A stretch of 64,000 nt of DNA from Diphasiastrum complanatum (Eukaryota > Streptophyta > Lycopodiopsida > Lycopodiales > Lycopodiaceae). Location of the stretch: the NCBI GenBank assembly GCA_029204225.1, contig CM055102.1, forward strand, positions 25,194,780 through 25,258,779. Direction: 5' to 3'. The notes beneath the pieces were generated by a model that saw nothing but the letters and a program-made list of their open reading frames with translations, ran no database searches and was not told where the DNA came from. Below, piece by piece: positions 12,428 through 25,200 of the stretch. Made by a program: the position numbers and the translations under genes. Position 1 is the stretch's first letter; each line of letters starts with the position of its first letter.

Positions 12428-13985
12428 TTTCAAACACGTCGAATGAATATTTAGATCAACTATGATTCACAATATTAATCAAGTTACTAATACACTACGA
12501 ACCCATTCGTTAACTGGTATGGAAACTAGCATAAATTGCAACTAAACATACTCCAACTGACAAGAAGTGCTTACGAAAAATAAATGGTTACATAAATGAC
12601 ATAGATGAAACGAACTAAAAATAGATAAAGCCATACCTATTTGTGAGCGCATATGTATGTAGCCGGAAAGCGAAGAAGTGCTAGTCATGAATGTTGCAAT
12701 CGATTCTACTATGTTTGCCACTTTGCTTTTGTCCTTTGCCAAGTAATGAGGTAGACAATTGATCACTCAGGTAAACAAGCGTTGTAGGGTTTGTAGGTCG
12801 CTAGAAAACCTTGACAAAGGGCCACAAGCAGATGCCATACTTCACAGGTTTGAAAACATAGGCACAGATGGCCATAGGTAGATATCTCAAAAGGCCGCAG
12901 ATTTGATCCTAACCTAGGTAGGGCAAATAGGGCCAGAAATGAGCTCACAGACAAGGTTTACAATTAGGTGGAATGCCACCCGATGCTCGAGCTTTCCATT
13001 CCCCCCGCAACTCATTTTAAATTCTATCTTAAAAAAAAACGCTCAAAAAAAGCATTGGAAATCACACGTCTTGTTGTAGTGTTGCCCAAAGTCAAGTCTA
13101 TACCATGTACATCAAAATTACAACAAAATAGAATCATTTGGAGTACATGTTTTTGCTAACAATGATCATATGCAACCAGCTGAGTCACAACCAATGATCT
13201 TATTTAGAATGGTTATTATAGCTTAGATTCCAACATTGCAAAGACAACACATCATTCAAATATATCCTAGAGCTCAAAATTATAAACCTTACACCTGAAC
13301 CCCTCATGTGAAATGCAAAATGCTAGCACATCATTTCAAAGTGAACCTAAGTTCAAAATTGGCCACAAGACAAAAAATCCACACAATTGAAATGGAAAAC
13401 AATCCATACATGGATGTAGTTACTCTAAACCGTACCATAATACCCATTTACAAAACTATGCAATATCGTTGCTTCCTCTATCACGAGAAATATCTATCCT
13501 TTTTGGCTCTTAACACTGTTGCAAGTTGAGTGAAAAAGTTTGCGAGCTTAGGAGAAACATTTGGAATATTGGTCAATATTTTTTTTAAACTCTATTTTTT
13601 ATGTCCTTTTGAAATTTCATATGCGCACGTATAAAGACTTTCAAAATATGGCTACAAAATATGAGCATTTTTTAATTTTGAGGCTCATTACAAAATTTAA
13701 AAAGTATACAATTTTTGTCAATTTTGAGTTTAAAATATGTTAAATAAAAAGTAGGTGACTATCATATCCATCAATATCTCCAGTATACATGGATGAGCCA
13801 GATGATGTAGAGGATGCATCTTCTTCTTCATTGTTAACTAGAATGCCATCTGATTCTATATGGAGACCATAAGACTCAGGATTACTTTTGTATGAACGAG
13901 TGTTACGACTTGGACTATGAGAAATTTGTAAAGTGGAAATCTTAGATCTTAACCATAGCCATGTCTAGTTTATTATTATTTTCTT
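12428..13985. other. no recognisable gene
   Basis: Only short frames occur. 13560-13745 is very AT-rich with runs of T. I see no domain, repeat boundary or RNA gene. Confidence 0.3.
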
Positions 13986-14273
13986 TCAAAAACGGGGCAA
14001 AATCTGGACTAGACAGTCTAACCAAAGCCAAATTTCTTCCTTAAAACGTTTATTGTCAGCGCAAGTACAAGGTGGAATGGTGTCAACATCGAAATCACAA
14101 AAAACTTGAAAAAGTTTATACCATTCATTCTTCAAATGTGGAAAGTAAGACCAACCAAACAGAATAAGCTCAAAAGTCTCATCAATATGACCAAAAATCT
14201 GAAGCAAGGGTTCAACATATAATCGTTTAACATCAATCCTCTCAAAGCATCTGTTATAATAACGTAAATGCAA
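13986..14273 (-). CDS. orphan ORF, 95 codons, doubtful
   Basis: An open minus-strand frame rich in aromatic residues (Phe, Tyr, Trp) and Cys, ending in LWLDCLVQILPRF. It lies on the same strand and downstream of the larger orphan ORF at 14878-15762, so the two could be exons of one old gene, but I found no convincing splice pair. No family is recognised. It may equally be chance. Confidence 0.2.
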   Translation of the reverse strand: MHLRYYNRCFERIDVKRLYVEPLLQIFGHIDETFELILFGWSYFPHLKNEWYKLFQVFCDFDVDTIPPCTCADNKRFKEEIWLWLDCLVQILPRF

Positions 14274-14877
14274 AAAAAAAACTTCCCTTTGTCTTTTCTA
14301 ACCACTAGTCATCGTCTATCAGTATTGCTGACCTCCAATATCCTTGTTTCTTCTATGTCCTCCTACACATGGATCAATCACGGTAAAAGTTCAGCTTTCT
14401 GATAGGAAGATCCCCCTTACCACCACTGCTTTGCCCTTCTTTGCCTTTGTTTGGAAAGTACTTTCTCTTCCTGTTATTGCCACTACCTGATATGACTGAG
14501 CTTGGATTGTTCAAATTGAAGGAACCCGTTTTTTTGCTAGTTTTCAGAAAGTATATGTCTTGGAAGGTAAAAAAGGGGTTTTTTTCAAAAGGCGTTCAAT
14601 TTCTTAAACGTTTTCAACATCGCCAAAGTGTGCAAGGAGCTTAGCAGTAGGGTTTATGGAAAGTTCAATGGCAGCATCAATCATGTATTGTTGGAAATAC
14701 AGAAAGACAAGGTGGGACTTGACAACCTCTCTAGCAGGTTTATGCAACCAAAGGAAGAAGGCATTAAGCTGATTTTGCAGAGACGCACCAAGAAAAAAAA
14801 ATGGAAAGATTATTCATTATGTACCAGATAGAGTGATCAAACCATATGATAGAAGAATTGTTTTTGCATTTATCACC

Positions 14878-15762
14878 TCATCTGCACTTAAAGAAAGCTC
14901 TTTTCCAGTTCCAGATTTTAGCTTGATGAAGGTTCATTCTGTTAAAGCCAGTGTCAAAATGGCCTCTAGTTTTAGACCAGGTCTGCTCAAAAGGACATCT
15001 TGAAGGTTCAAATCTGCTCATCTTGATGACAGTATCAAAGGCAATAGGAGTATCAAAAGAATGATTCTTATGCAAAGCAGCAAGCTTGCACGCTTGGACT
15101 TCTACATCAGTGAGATGAGGAAGAGCGATCCAGAGCTCAATAGAGATAGGTGCTAGGAAGTTGATAGAGGGAAGGCTCCAAAGTTTATAAGCAGTTTTTG
15201 CAGATTTAAACTCAATGATACAACTTTGTACCAATGGTACTTGGCAACTATTGGCCTGACAAAATTCAAAGGCAGATTGATTTCCCACATCACAGATTTC
15301 TTGTGAGAAGGACTCTAACTGAGAAGCATTGTCTTCATCAAGGTCTTCGGTAAAAATCAAAGGGTGAGGTGAAGTAGGAGCAGTAGTAGGAACAGGGGTA
15401 TCAATAGAGGAGTCACCATTTTCTTTTTCCAGGCAAGCAAATACTTTCCGAATATGTTTATTACAGAACTTTTCTTCAGCAACAATTCGTTCAACATAGT
15501 TTGAGAGGTCCATATAAATTTTTTCAACCATGCTAAGGGTTTTCTTCTTTTTAATAAAATTCGTATAAATTTTGATCCAATCCATGATGCACATCAAATC
15601 AACAAGGCAAAGAATTTTATCATCTGGGCCAACATCATTGCAAGTAGTCATATCATAAGCAGTAATCAATTTGCGAACTTCAACAACTTTCTTCATGCAA
15701 CATATAATAGTCTGAACAAAAGGACTAGGAGGAGGAAGGGGCTCCCCATAGCCAAGAGTCAC
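14878..15762 (-). CDS. orphan ORF, 294 codons, unknown
   Basis: This is the longest unexplained frame in the left half of the window. It opens with a GTG in TLGYGEPLPPPSPFV, and the frame may extend upstream as an exon. It continues with a Lys-rich, probably helical part (residues about 25-110), a Thr/Pro-rich linker with acidic run EDLDEDNAS (about 125-145), and a C-terminal half with several Cys, Trp and His (for example ELWIALPHLTDVEVQACKLA). No transposon polymerase motif, zinc knuckle, transmembrane segment or signal peptide is seen. It might be an exon of a decayed host gene or an ORF of an unknown transposon. Function unknown. Confidence 0.35.
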   Translation of the reverse strand: MTLGYGEPLPPPSPFVQTIICCMKKVVEVRKLITAYDMTTCNDVGPDDKILCLVDLMCIMDWIKIYTNFIKKKKTLSMVEKIYMDLSNYVERIVAEEKFCNKHIRKVFACLEKENGDSSIDTPVPTTAPTSPHPLIFTEDLDEDNASQLESFSQEICDVGNQSAFEFCQANSCQVPLVQSCIIEFKSAKTAYKLWSLPSINFLAPISIELWIALPHLTDVEVQACKLAALHKNHSFDTPIAFDTVIKMSRFEPSRCPFEQTWSKTRGHFDTGFNRMNLHQAKIWNWKRAFFKCR

Positions 15763-17977
15763 TGCATCATGAAACCATCCTGTGGACTACACTATACAAC
15801 AGACCTGGTTAGCCATAAAATACAAGTAAAGGTAAAGGTTTGGTACTACCTCGACCAAAGGGTAGTCGGGGTGGCATCAGAGATGCTAGAGAGAGAGTAA
15901 CAAGATTTCACATAGTCTCTCTTGACAAGTCAAGACCATACCCTTTGAACCCTTCAATTTATAGCATAACAAAAATACAGCTGTATAAAGTTTAAAGCGA
16001 AGCAAGTTATAAGACGCCCAGCTGTTACTTGCCACCATCCCACACAACAAAATCGTACAAGTTAGTCGTGTGAGGAAGACAGGTGTCATAGTTGAGCATC
16101 AGTTGTTATCCATGTCCGAAACAAGATTCACTACTTTATCAGCTAAATTGCATTTATAACAAGTACGTCCAATTTTTCCAATCATTTACTTCATCACTTA
16201 GCAATACATTCCACCCTTTAACGAAGCCGTATCAGGGCACAAGCCATACTGATCAGTACAAGAGCAAAAGGAATGTATTAGGTTCACATCTACACTTTAC
16301 ATGTGAAGCAACTACCTTTCACTACACTGATGGACAGAGACATGACTATGGCAACAACGCTAGGTACTAGAGCACCTGCGTGCTATACTAGCCCCCATGG
16401 ATATCCCGTAACCGTTTTCCAGGAGTCCAAGCACCGAACAACTTGGGCAAATCCATGCCATTCAAGTGTACCATGGTCGAGCCCTATATGAGTACATGAC
16501 TTTACTTATCATAACCGGACTTAGGATGCAGGAGAAATTCATTTTACAAAAACCACAAGCTCATGTCCACTTTAACGCACATAAGATCAGACTTTTCTAG
16601 ATCTATTAATTAGTACCATTATAGGAAGCATTTGCAGTATTATCATGTATGTATAAGATTTCTCGTAGTAATGAGTAAGGCTACCCACCGTATTGGTGAA
16701 GTTCCGTATAGCATCGTACCTAAATGATAGGCGAAGTCATCTCTTGCAAACTATCCATCTTCAGCTGTTTAAACGAATCACCTACGTGCTAGAAGATTCA
16801 AACTGAAAGTATTGTGTTAAGCATAGAGTACTTCTACCAACCTCATAGTCTTTACCAATAGCTAATCCATCGTCTTCCCGAAAATTATTAACTTAACATT
16901 CAGCTTTTCAAGAGCATTTCATTCCTCACCATATCCATGATATACAGATTATCAATTTTTGTGCACATGTCTTCTCAGAAAGATACTATCAAGCCAAGCT
17001 TTCTTCATGCTACATTCTTTAGAAGCCATTAGACTTGTTATCAGAGGCAGCTATCATCATAGTTTCTATCATCCTACCAGAGCAATCATTCGGAGCAATC
17101 AATCATAGCAAGTTATAGCCAATGGAGTATAGAAAGAGTACTCTTATCAACTGCATATAAGCTATAACCATTGGTATCATCGAAACCTATATGTAAGGAC
17201 AACGGTCCATCGCACTTTTACTGTCATTCCATACTGAAAAATGCGTGGAGTTTTGCTTGCATGCAAGGCACTGCTAAATCGTAGTAGCAAAATGAATATT
17301 CTTTCCAAAAACTAGCACTGGCCAGCGACCAAATCCGTTACAGAAGAGTGCTGGCCAGTGACTACACTCATTCATAAAATGTGATAATTATTGCCAACAT
17401 CTGGATTGCTGTCCAACGCCAACCATAGATCAACAGAGGTTGAGAAAATACCTATAAGAATGCCCACTACTGCTCCTTGAGGCAGCGCTTGATTGCAAGG
17501 GTATCCAATCACAATTTTGCAAGCCAATACTTGCTACTACACAACGATAATCACAACAAGTAGTAAGCATCCCCATTCCTAATCATAAAGCACAACATAC
17601 ATTCTTCATAATCAGCAAGCTACCATTCCACAAATCATTCTCACCTTTGTTTGCATTATCATTCCCACGCTCGCTTTTCCAATAGCCTCACGAGCTTTCT
17701 CTTCAATCACCGTATGGTAGAGCACCAGTAGAGCAAGAATGAGGGAGAGAGAGAGAGAGAAAGTAAGAAAGCATGAGGAAAAGTGAATAGGGTTGTGTGA
17801 TTTCCCTCTTTATAGAACCAGAGGACACTTAGGTGTACTAAGTGTAAATTGCTGCTCACTTTTAGAATAACTGTCCATAATGTGCACAGATCCTGGCAAT
17901 TGAAAGATTCACAACTTTCCCACCATTTTAAAAAAAAAAAAACTTTTTCTATTATGTGGAGTCTTTTATCATAGTAA
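15763..17977. other. no recognisable gene
   Basis: Short frames only (for example 16092-16370 plus), none with a known domain. A short GA run lies at 17742-17760. No LTR, splice-linked frame or RNA gene is seen. If the orphan ORF at 14878-15762 is real, its 5' part and promoter should lie here. Confidence 0.3.
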
Positions 17978-18714
17978 TGTTGAATTTCACACGTGTGGAC
18001 TGTCCACTACATGTACTTGTGATCTCCTAAGGTGTGTAGATGCACCAAGATCAAGACTAGATTGAGATTCAAGATCTATCTTTGAATCTATGGCAAAAAC
18101 ACACTACTACATGCATTCAATCACTTCCAACTCTCACTCACACGTGTGAGAAGTATTCAAAAAATAATCTAAGTAAAAACAAGATGCTCTCCTCGGGTAG
18201 AGAGAGAAAAAGCATCATGAGCTCTCGAGTAGAGAGAGAAAGCTAGAAATCCAATAACTCACAAAATCCATGAAATCACCAAATCAATTAGATCCAAAAT
18301 AAGGAGTACAATGATACTAGTAGATCCACAAGCTACCACTATGCTTAACTATGATTGGACCATACTTTGTCACCTCTTGATCCTATTGGACCATTGATCC
18401 ATGCACCTCTTAATTCTATTGGACTATATTCAAGCACACCTCAATTTCCTATTGGACCTCACAAGGTTCCACCTCTAAATCCTATTGGACCTCTTGGAAT
18501 TCATCAAACAAAAGCTTTACACTTGTCTACACTCTAATTGGCACGTGTTTAGCCTCTTACTATATTTTGGCTCAATAGTGGCATTACAAGTGGAAATGCA
18601 TAATTTGCCATCTATGCCAAATTTATTCCTATCAACATCCTACACCTAGATGTTTGATGTAAAAAACATAAGACCCCTATATCTAACATAGATAATCTTT
18701 TTCAATTCTTCACA
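17978..18714 (-). mobile_element. solo LTR of the copia D family
   Basis: A 737-bp copy of the copia D LTR, TGTTGAATTTC...CTTCACA. It is flanked by identical 5-bp sequences AGTAA at 17973-17977 and 18715-18719. There is no primer binding site on its left and no polymerase sequence on its right. Perfect duplications around a lone LTR show that a complete element inserted here and was later removed by recombination between its LTRs. Confidence 0.93.
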
Positions 18715-18823
18715 AGTAAGACATTTTTTTTGCCCCCACTAGTAAATAAGGTTAGTACGCAACATTTACATTCCACAGAGGCTTGCGAAGCGATTAAAGT
18801 GATATATGTATGTAACAGAGCCC

Positions 18824-18960
<137 letters not shown>

Positions 18961-19308
18961 AAAAGTCGAATTGCCAAAGAGAAAAAGGGATAAGCTCAAA
19001 TAGGAGTATCATGGACTTTTAGAAATTATACCCTTCTAGATGATGGAAATAATTATCAATTCAAAGAGAAAGTGATATCGATGCAAGGAGAGATAGATTA
19101 TTGAACTATGTAGATCCTTTGATCCAAGATACATTGTTGAACTATCTAGATCCTCTTAATCCAAGTTAGACTAAGTTGACTTCATATTGCTTTTGGTTAA
19201 CAAATATTTCCTAACAATAACATTAGAGGCAATAAATCTCCATATAGGAGGAGGCTCAAAATGTTATTCATTGGGGGTTCTCTCCCATCCAGTGGGGTTT
19301 TGGATGGT

Positions 19309-19575
19309 GACATTGTAATTCTTGTACTTTATGTAGATGATGTAATATTTTGTGGAAACAATGCCAATCTCATTGATGAAGCTAAGATGGCATTGTGTAG
19401 AGAGTTTTAAATGCAAGATCTAGGTCCCTTACACTAGATTTTGGGCGCTCTAGTAATTAGACCTTGTATTTATAGCTTCATTAGTCAATCCAAGTATGCT
19501 ACTTCAATTATTAAAAAGTTCAATATGGATATGTGCAAGAAAGTAGCAACTCCAATGGAGGACTAACATGGTAGA
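19309..19575 (+). pseudogene. Copia reverse transcriptase scrap (E)
   Basis: The plus-strand reading DIVILVLYVDDVIFCGNN contains the YVDD catalytic box of copia RT. It is followed by EAKMALCREF, stop, MQDLGPLH, then SQSKYATSIIKKFNMDMCKK and ATPMED, the usual RT-to-RNase H connection. Stops interrupt it at about 19408 and 19435. Sequence on either side is not recognisably copia, so this is a short relic. Confidence 0.82.
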
Positions 19576-21351
19576 AAGCAAGAGACACTTTGCATACTTA
19601 TACATGAAGTCCACCAAGGATTTAAGGGTCCTAAGCTATTTGTTCTAGTACATCTATAGTATTGCCAATGATTAAGTTTGTTCTTGAATCAAGTTGTTGA
19701 TTGTTGGCTCTTGATTGGCTTCCATATCTTCATCCATATTATTTTTCACATGCCAATCAACATCAACTCAATTGTTGATGACATGAGGGTCACGATGATT
19801 CAAGGAAGTGACAACTTGATGAGCCAATCATTATATAAAAATAACAAGAATTATATAATCCCATATAAATGCTCTTCTCATTAAAAACTCCATAAGAACA
19901 ACTTATCAAAGCAATAAGCTCACATGCATCCCCACCAAAACAATGGTGCCTGTAATTAGGAGAGGAGCAAACTTTACTTTGGCCCACTAGAACATTTGAA
20001 CATAGTATCACGATAGACAAAACATAGGTTCCTGTTGTAACACTTGAGAGCCAACGGCAACAACTCCCAACTTAATTCATATCATTGTCACTCGAGCGTT
20101 TGATACTCTTGGCAAATGAGCAATGCCCTATAAAACAAAAGACTACTGAACATGAGGATATCTCCACGATGTTTTGATAATAATAAACTTCATCCATACT
20201 AAAGAATATTGGTGCATGCACATGATTCAAACAAAAATTAGAAAAATGATGCCGATTACTTTGACGGTCGACATGCAAGCTCATCCACTCTGCACCCCTC
20301 CCCGCCAAGCCAGCCTTAATCTCAGTTGCATGTATATGCACTTTTTGCATAATTTTGATTTCACATTGAGTGGGGGTAAGTGCAAAGGGCCCAAACATCT
20401 CATAATTAGTGGAGGCCACTTGAAGTGACCTTCACCCATTTCACAAGGAGATGGGGAGTTACCTCTAGGTGAAATTGAAAACTGCTAGCTTGAGGTAGGT
20501 CAACATGCCAAGGGGAATACCCCAACCATCTATCTGGAGTGGCCACTACTAGTGGGCTCTTTCTCTCCCTCAATAAAAAACATAAATGCCTTATCTAGAC
20601 TTATATAATTTGAATTTAAGAATGCAATGCACTTACCTTCAAAAAAAAGGGGGGTTTTACATGGAATGATCTCGTCTTTCTAATTGGGGGGTAAGTGCAT
20701 ATTTCAAAATGAGCTTTGCCCCCCTTCCATGTGAAACCATCCTTATTTCATCAGCTAGTTAAATACATCAATCGATGTGACAACCAGATCTCTCTCGCTC
20801 CCTCTCTCATATTTTAAACACGAACCTCTCCGTCTCTCTGATCACGGACTTCATGTGAAAAAAATAGATTTAAAAGCATCTAGCCAACATATGGATGTCT
20901 GAGTCTTAGTTGAATATGCGCAGTTGTTGATATAAATGTAGCTACATGTAAATAAAAAAGCAATCACAACTACAGATTTGATTTTCAGATGAAACAAATG
21001 TTTACTTATGTGGAAAAGAATTAATTATAATACAGTCAATAAGACTCATGGTTATGATACATGCCTCCGATACACGAGATAGTGCCCAGTGCATAGATAT
21101 ATGCATATACAAAAAGTTGTTCAATCCAAAGCTGTTCGACCCTTGAAATGCTGCTGGTGCTCAAATGTACAAAGGATGAGCAAAAAGGGACATAGCATAA
21201 GCTGTTGGCATACCCCACTTCCTTGATCAACAATGCAGAGCATTTATATCACAGCAAATTCCTTCATCTTGACTTTGGGTGATTCTTTGTGTAAAAGCAC
21301 AAGACAAACCTTCACCTCCAATTTTACATAATTTTATAGCACAGTTCTTGC
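19576..21351. other. DRP1 3' flank; no other gene recognised
   Basis: This is the region downstream of the DRP1 stop codon (minus strand). It should hold the 3' UTR and poly(A) site in its right part, which I cannot locate with confidence. Short frames at 20072-20428 on both strands overlap each other and look like chance. A TCTCTC-rich patch lies at about 20790-20840. Confidence 0.35.
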
Positions 21352-24300
21352 TCACTTTCCATAAACAACAGCATCTATTTCATCACGAACATTTTTGTAC
21401 AGCTCTAGACGTTTAGCACATGCTGACCGTCGTTCCATCACAGCTGGGTCTTCATCAAGGAGTTGTGCAAGTTGTTTTCCCTGGCCAAAAAAAATGATAG
21501 TGAGCTTTTGAAGGCATTCAGCAACATGTATAAAATGCCTCTACAAGCATAGACATTTACTGCAGAACTGCAAATTAGGTGGAAGAAGAATCTAAAGCAA
21601 CTCCAAACAGCCTGCTTTCATTTTCGAATTTTGGTTAAGGTTGTTTTCCTTTACCTGTTCACTTGATCACTGACCTGCTTTACCAAACTGAGGAGAGAAA
21701 ATCTAGCATCAATTTTGGTTAAAAATTCCTATCAATAGCAGTCTTCAAATTTGTCACTCTTTGGTGTTGACTGATGATTTGACGACTTGTTGATGAAATT
21801 TAACTATTATAAGTCAAATATTCTACTTAAATGCACTCTGAAGCATCTTCTGAATTATAATTGACCTACAATACGCTAGTCGTTGTTGTCCACAACTGCA
21901 TCTAAAATCAGCAGTTGCAATTTGAATATGGCTACTGAGCTAATCAATTACCAACATTGAGAAATTTGATTGAGCAGAATTTTGAATCAATTACAAAAGA
22001 AGGCTCCAATAAAAATATGCTTTCCAACACAAAAAAATCACTAGCAACAATCATCACATCAAAGGTTTTGCAAGAATAGTGATTTGGAGCTCTCACTGAC
22101 TATCAATGCACAAATTCAAGTTCTTCATCTATTTATTAATACAGGTTGTGGAGATAGGTTGGGCTGATGTGACAGAACATATACGTCATAGATATAGCTG
22201 AATTTACCACTTTGTACAATATATTACTTTAATACAAACATCAGATGAAATTTTCTAGAATTTCTGCATACAAACGTTATAATGAGAAGGAAAGCGTACT
22301 ATACCCTACATATGATGATTAGCAAGCAAATCGCAAACTATCACACATTTGCACTTTTCATCGGCCTATTTCGATTGATTTCTATTTCCATTTCTAGAAT
22401 GATATATATATATATATCAAAAGCCTCTGATTATATTGGATCCTAGTACCTCTCTTTTGCCAATCTGAGTGTAAAAGTTGTCCAGTAATGAACGCTTTGC
22501 TTCTCGTACTTGGCAATGAACTGCTGCCTTTGGAATGGATTTGCAAAGAGTGTCACACACCATTCCAACATATGCTGAAACATTTGACCCTGCATTAAAA
22601 AAATGTCCTGGACATAAGTACACTAATGTCACAGGTGATTAGTCTAGAAAATGAACAGCAAGACTGAAAAGCCAAGTTGCACCAACCAATTCGACGAAGA
22701 TGGGCCTCAGAGTAGCGATCCAATGAAGGACCTACTGGATTTCCAGCTTTCTCCATTTCCTGGGGAAGTTTACGGAAAAAGTCAACAGTCAAATAGCTTG
22801 CCTCCATATCAACCAATCTCAAAGCAAACTTCTTGCTGTCACTGCGAAATTTTTCCAGTGCTTCTGTTGCTGCAGCTGCAATCTCAGATTGCAGATTTGG
22901 AAATCTCCTTAGTTCCTGATGCAAACAGCAAAACAAGCCAATTATCATTACCCAGAAAATGTTGGCAAGCATCACCTTCTTGATAGTAAACCACATACAA
23001 AGCAAGTTTAGGCAAAGTTCCATACTTGTGCTTCAGTGATTGCTTTTCTTACGAGATCCTTCAGAATAGCATGAACCTGTTATCCAGCAAACCATATGAG
23101 ATAACTGAATACTGAATAGCGTTATGGAGTGAAGTCATAGACAGCTTGAACTCAAGCAACTGTCTCAAATTCTTGATAAAAGGTCAACTTTCTCGAGTCG
23201 TTTAGAACACGGAAGTTTGATTATACTGTTGCAGAGATATTTTATACTAAGAAAGTAGTTCAATATGATCCTACCGCATCAACAACAGCATCTGCTGGGC
23301 CTCTAAAAAGCCCTAGAGAGCCCTCAATAAGACGTCTGTAGCCTTGTTCAGGTGCTATTAGATGTGGCTGATAGCCGTCAGCTTCAGTAACAATTTTTTT
23401 CACATTTTGCATTGAGAGGTATCTATCGAAAGGTAATCTTTTCAGTGCAGCAGTGAGTTGATTGTCAAAAACAGAATATATACGTTCACCACCAGGTCGC
23501 CTGTAAGCACAACATTGCTCAATCAGGCGGACAAAATAATCTCCTATATGAAATTTCATCATGAGCATCCAATGAAAAGGGAAAGGACACATAAGCATTG
23601 AATAGATAACAAACAAGTATACTAACCCTCCATCAAGATGAGACTTGAAGATATGATCAAAACTTCTGCATAGTTCCAGGATGGTGTACAACTGCGCCTA
23701 AAATTAAAACATCTCAATTCAACCAAAGTTCAAAAGAAACATCCCACATTATCATCCTTTTGGCATATAAAAGACAAATTATGAAAAGTAAAATATTCTG
23801 CATTCTAGCAAAAGATCAACATTCCTAGATTCCAAGCAGCACATGGTTTTTTTTTAATTGGTACTTAATAATGAACGATGGCCTACAACCCAAGGTTAGA
23901 AAATGCAATGCTGGGTATGGAGAAGCTATTGATAAATTTGTGGCATGTTGGTTTGCCCAGATGCCACATGTCATATGTCTGGGTAGAATATGTATGCGTA
24001 AAGTGAATAGTTTGCACGTGTAATGCCAAGACAATACTCTGCCACGTGCTTGCTAGGGCTAGTGATGGATGAGGGCTGATCCTATGGGCATGGGACACCA
24101 GAATCTCCTTAACTCTTGATTGTGGATTGGGGTGTGCTTTATCAGCAGCTATATGGCTTGTAGGATAAGTATGGATGGAATTAGTGAAGAGTCAGCAAAC
24201 TATTCATATGAGGTTGAAGATCTTGGGGTGACTAAGCGCATAGAAGATTCAAGATCATTTCCATAAAATGGGAGGAGGCCCATATAGCTTAGGAAGAACA

Positions 24301-25138
24301 TGGTTCTGGCTTGACCCAAGGAGGTCAAGTTTTTCAACCATGTAAACATGATAGTTTTAAGATGGATAAATGAAACTTCATTCAGAGGAAACAGTTGCCA
24401 CATTTTCGACGACCTCAAATTTGGCAAACCTAACAGGAATGTTTATCAGAAGCCCTCCAACATTTTGAGACTTGACAAAAAGTGTCAGATTTGAGCAACA
24501 ATGGTGTCTGGAAAATGACATTTAAAAACCAACAAAGAGGTTCCACTTAACAAAACCAAATTCATACATACACAGGAGGCAAAAGCACATGAATAACACT
24601 TACCCCAGGATCCACAGCGAGGGCCCTGCCAAGCTGGTTCATTTCTTCTTCTAGTTCATCAATGGTCTTGTTTATAAGAGCCAGTATACTTGGAATTCGA
24701 GCTTTGATGACAGCTTCTAGATGCTACAAAACCAAAAAGCAGAATCGCCAAAGATGATGGAATTCATTTTATACTACAGGATCTAAAATATCTCAAACAA
24801 TAACTTGTGGTAATGGAAGATGAAATTAAAATTCAGAATCTGGCTAACCTATTAAGAAACATAATGTACATTGTTCATTGACTCAAAAGAAAACCTTGAT
24901 AGAGCTGCCAGGGTGCCTTACCTTTGAAAGCATTTTCCCCAGATATTCTGAGCCCATACGGTTTGCAAGATGTCCATAATCGAGACTGTTTGAAAAATAC
25001 TCACGCTCCCTTCTTCGAGCTGCTATCATATCTACATTTTTGTTTATATCGGCCTGGGATCTGTTCACTACTCCAATCCATGGCTGCTGCAAACGATAAG
25101 CCCTTCCTTCTAGAACCTATTAAAACAAAGAGAAAGTT

Positions 25139-25200
<62 letters not shown>

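Noticed and set aside
12763-12954. Minus-strand frame reading like a small membrane protein
   Set aside because: A 63-codon frame of Leu/Phe/Cys-rich sequence without start context, homologue or neighbouring exon; likely chance.
20072-20428. Overlapping frames of 115 (minus) and 84 (plus) codons in the DRP1 3' flank
   Set aside because: They overlap on opposite strands, neither shows a domain, and their codon content is unlike the DRP1 exons.
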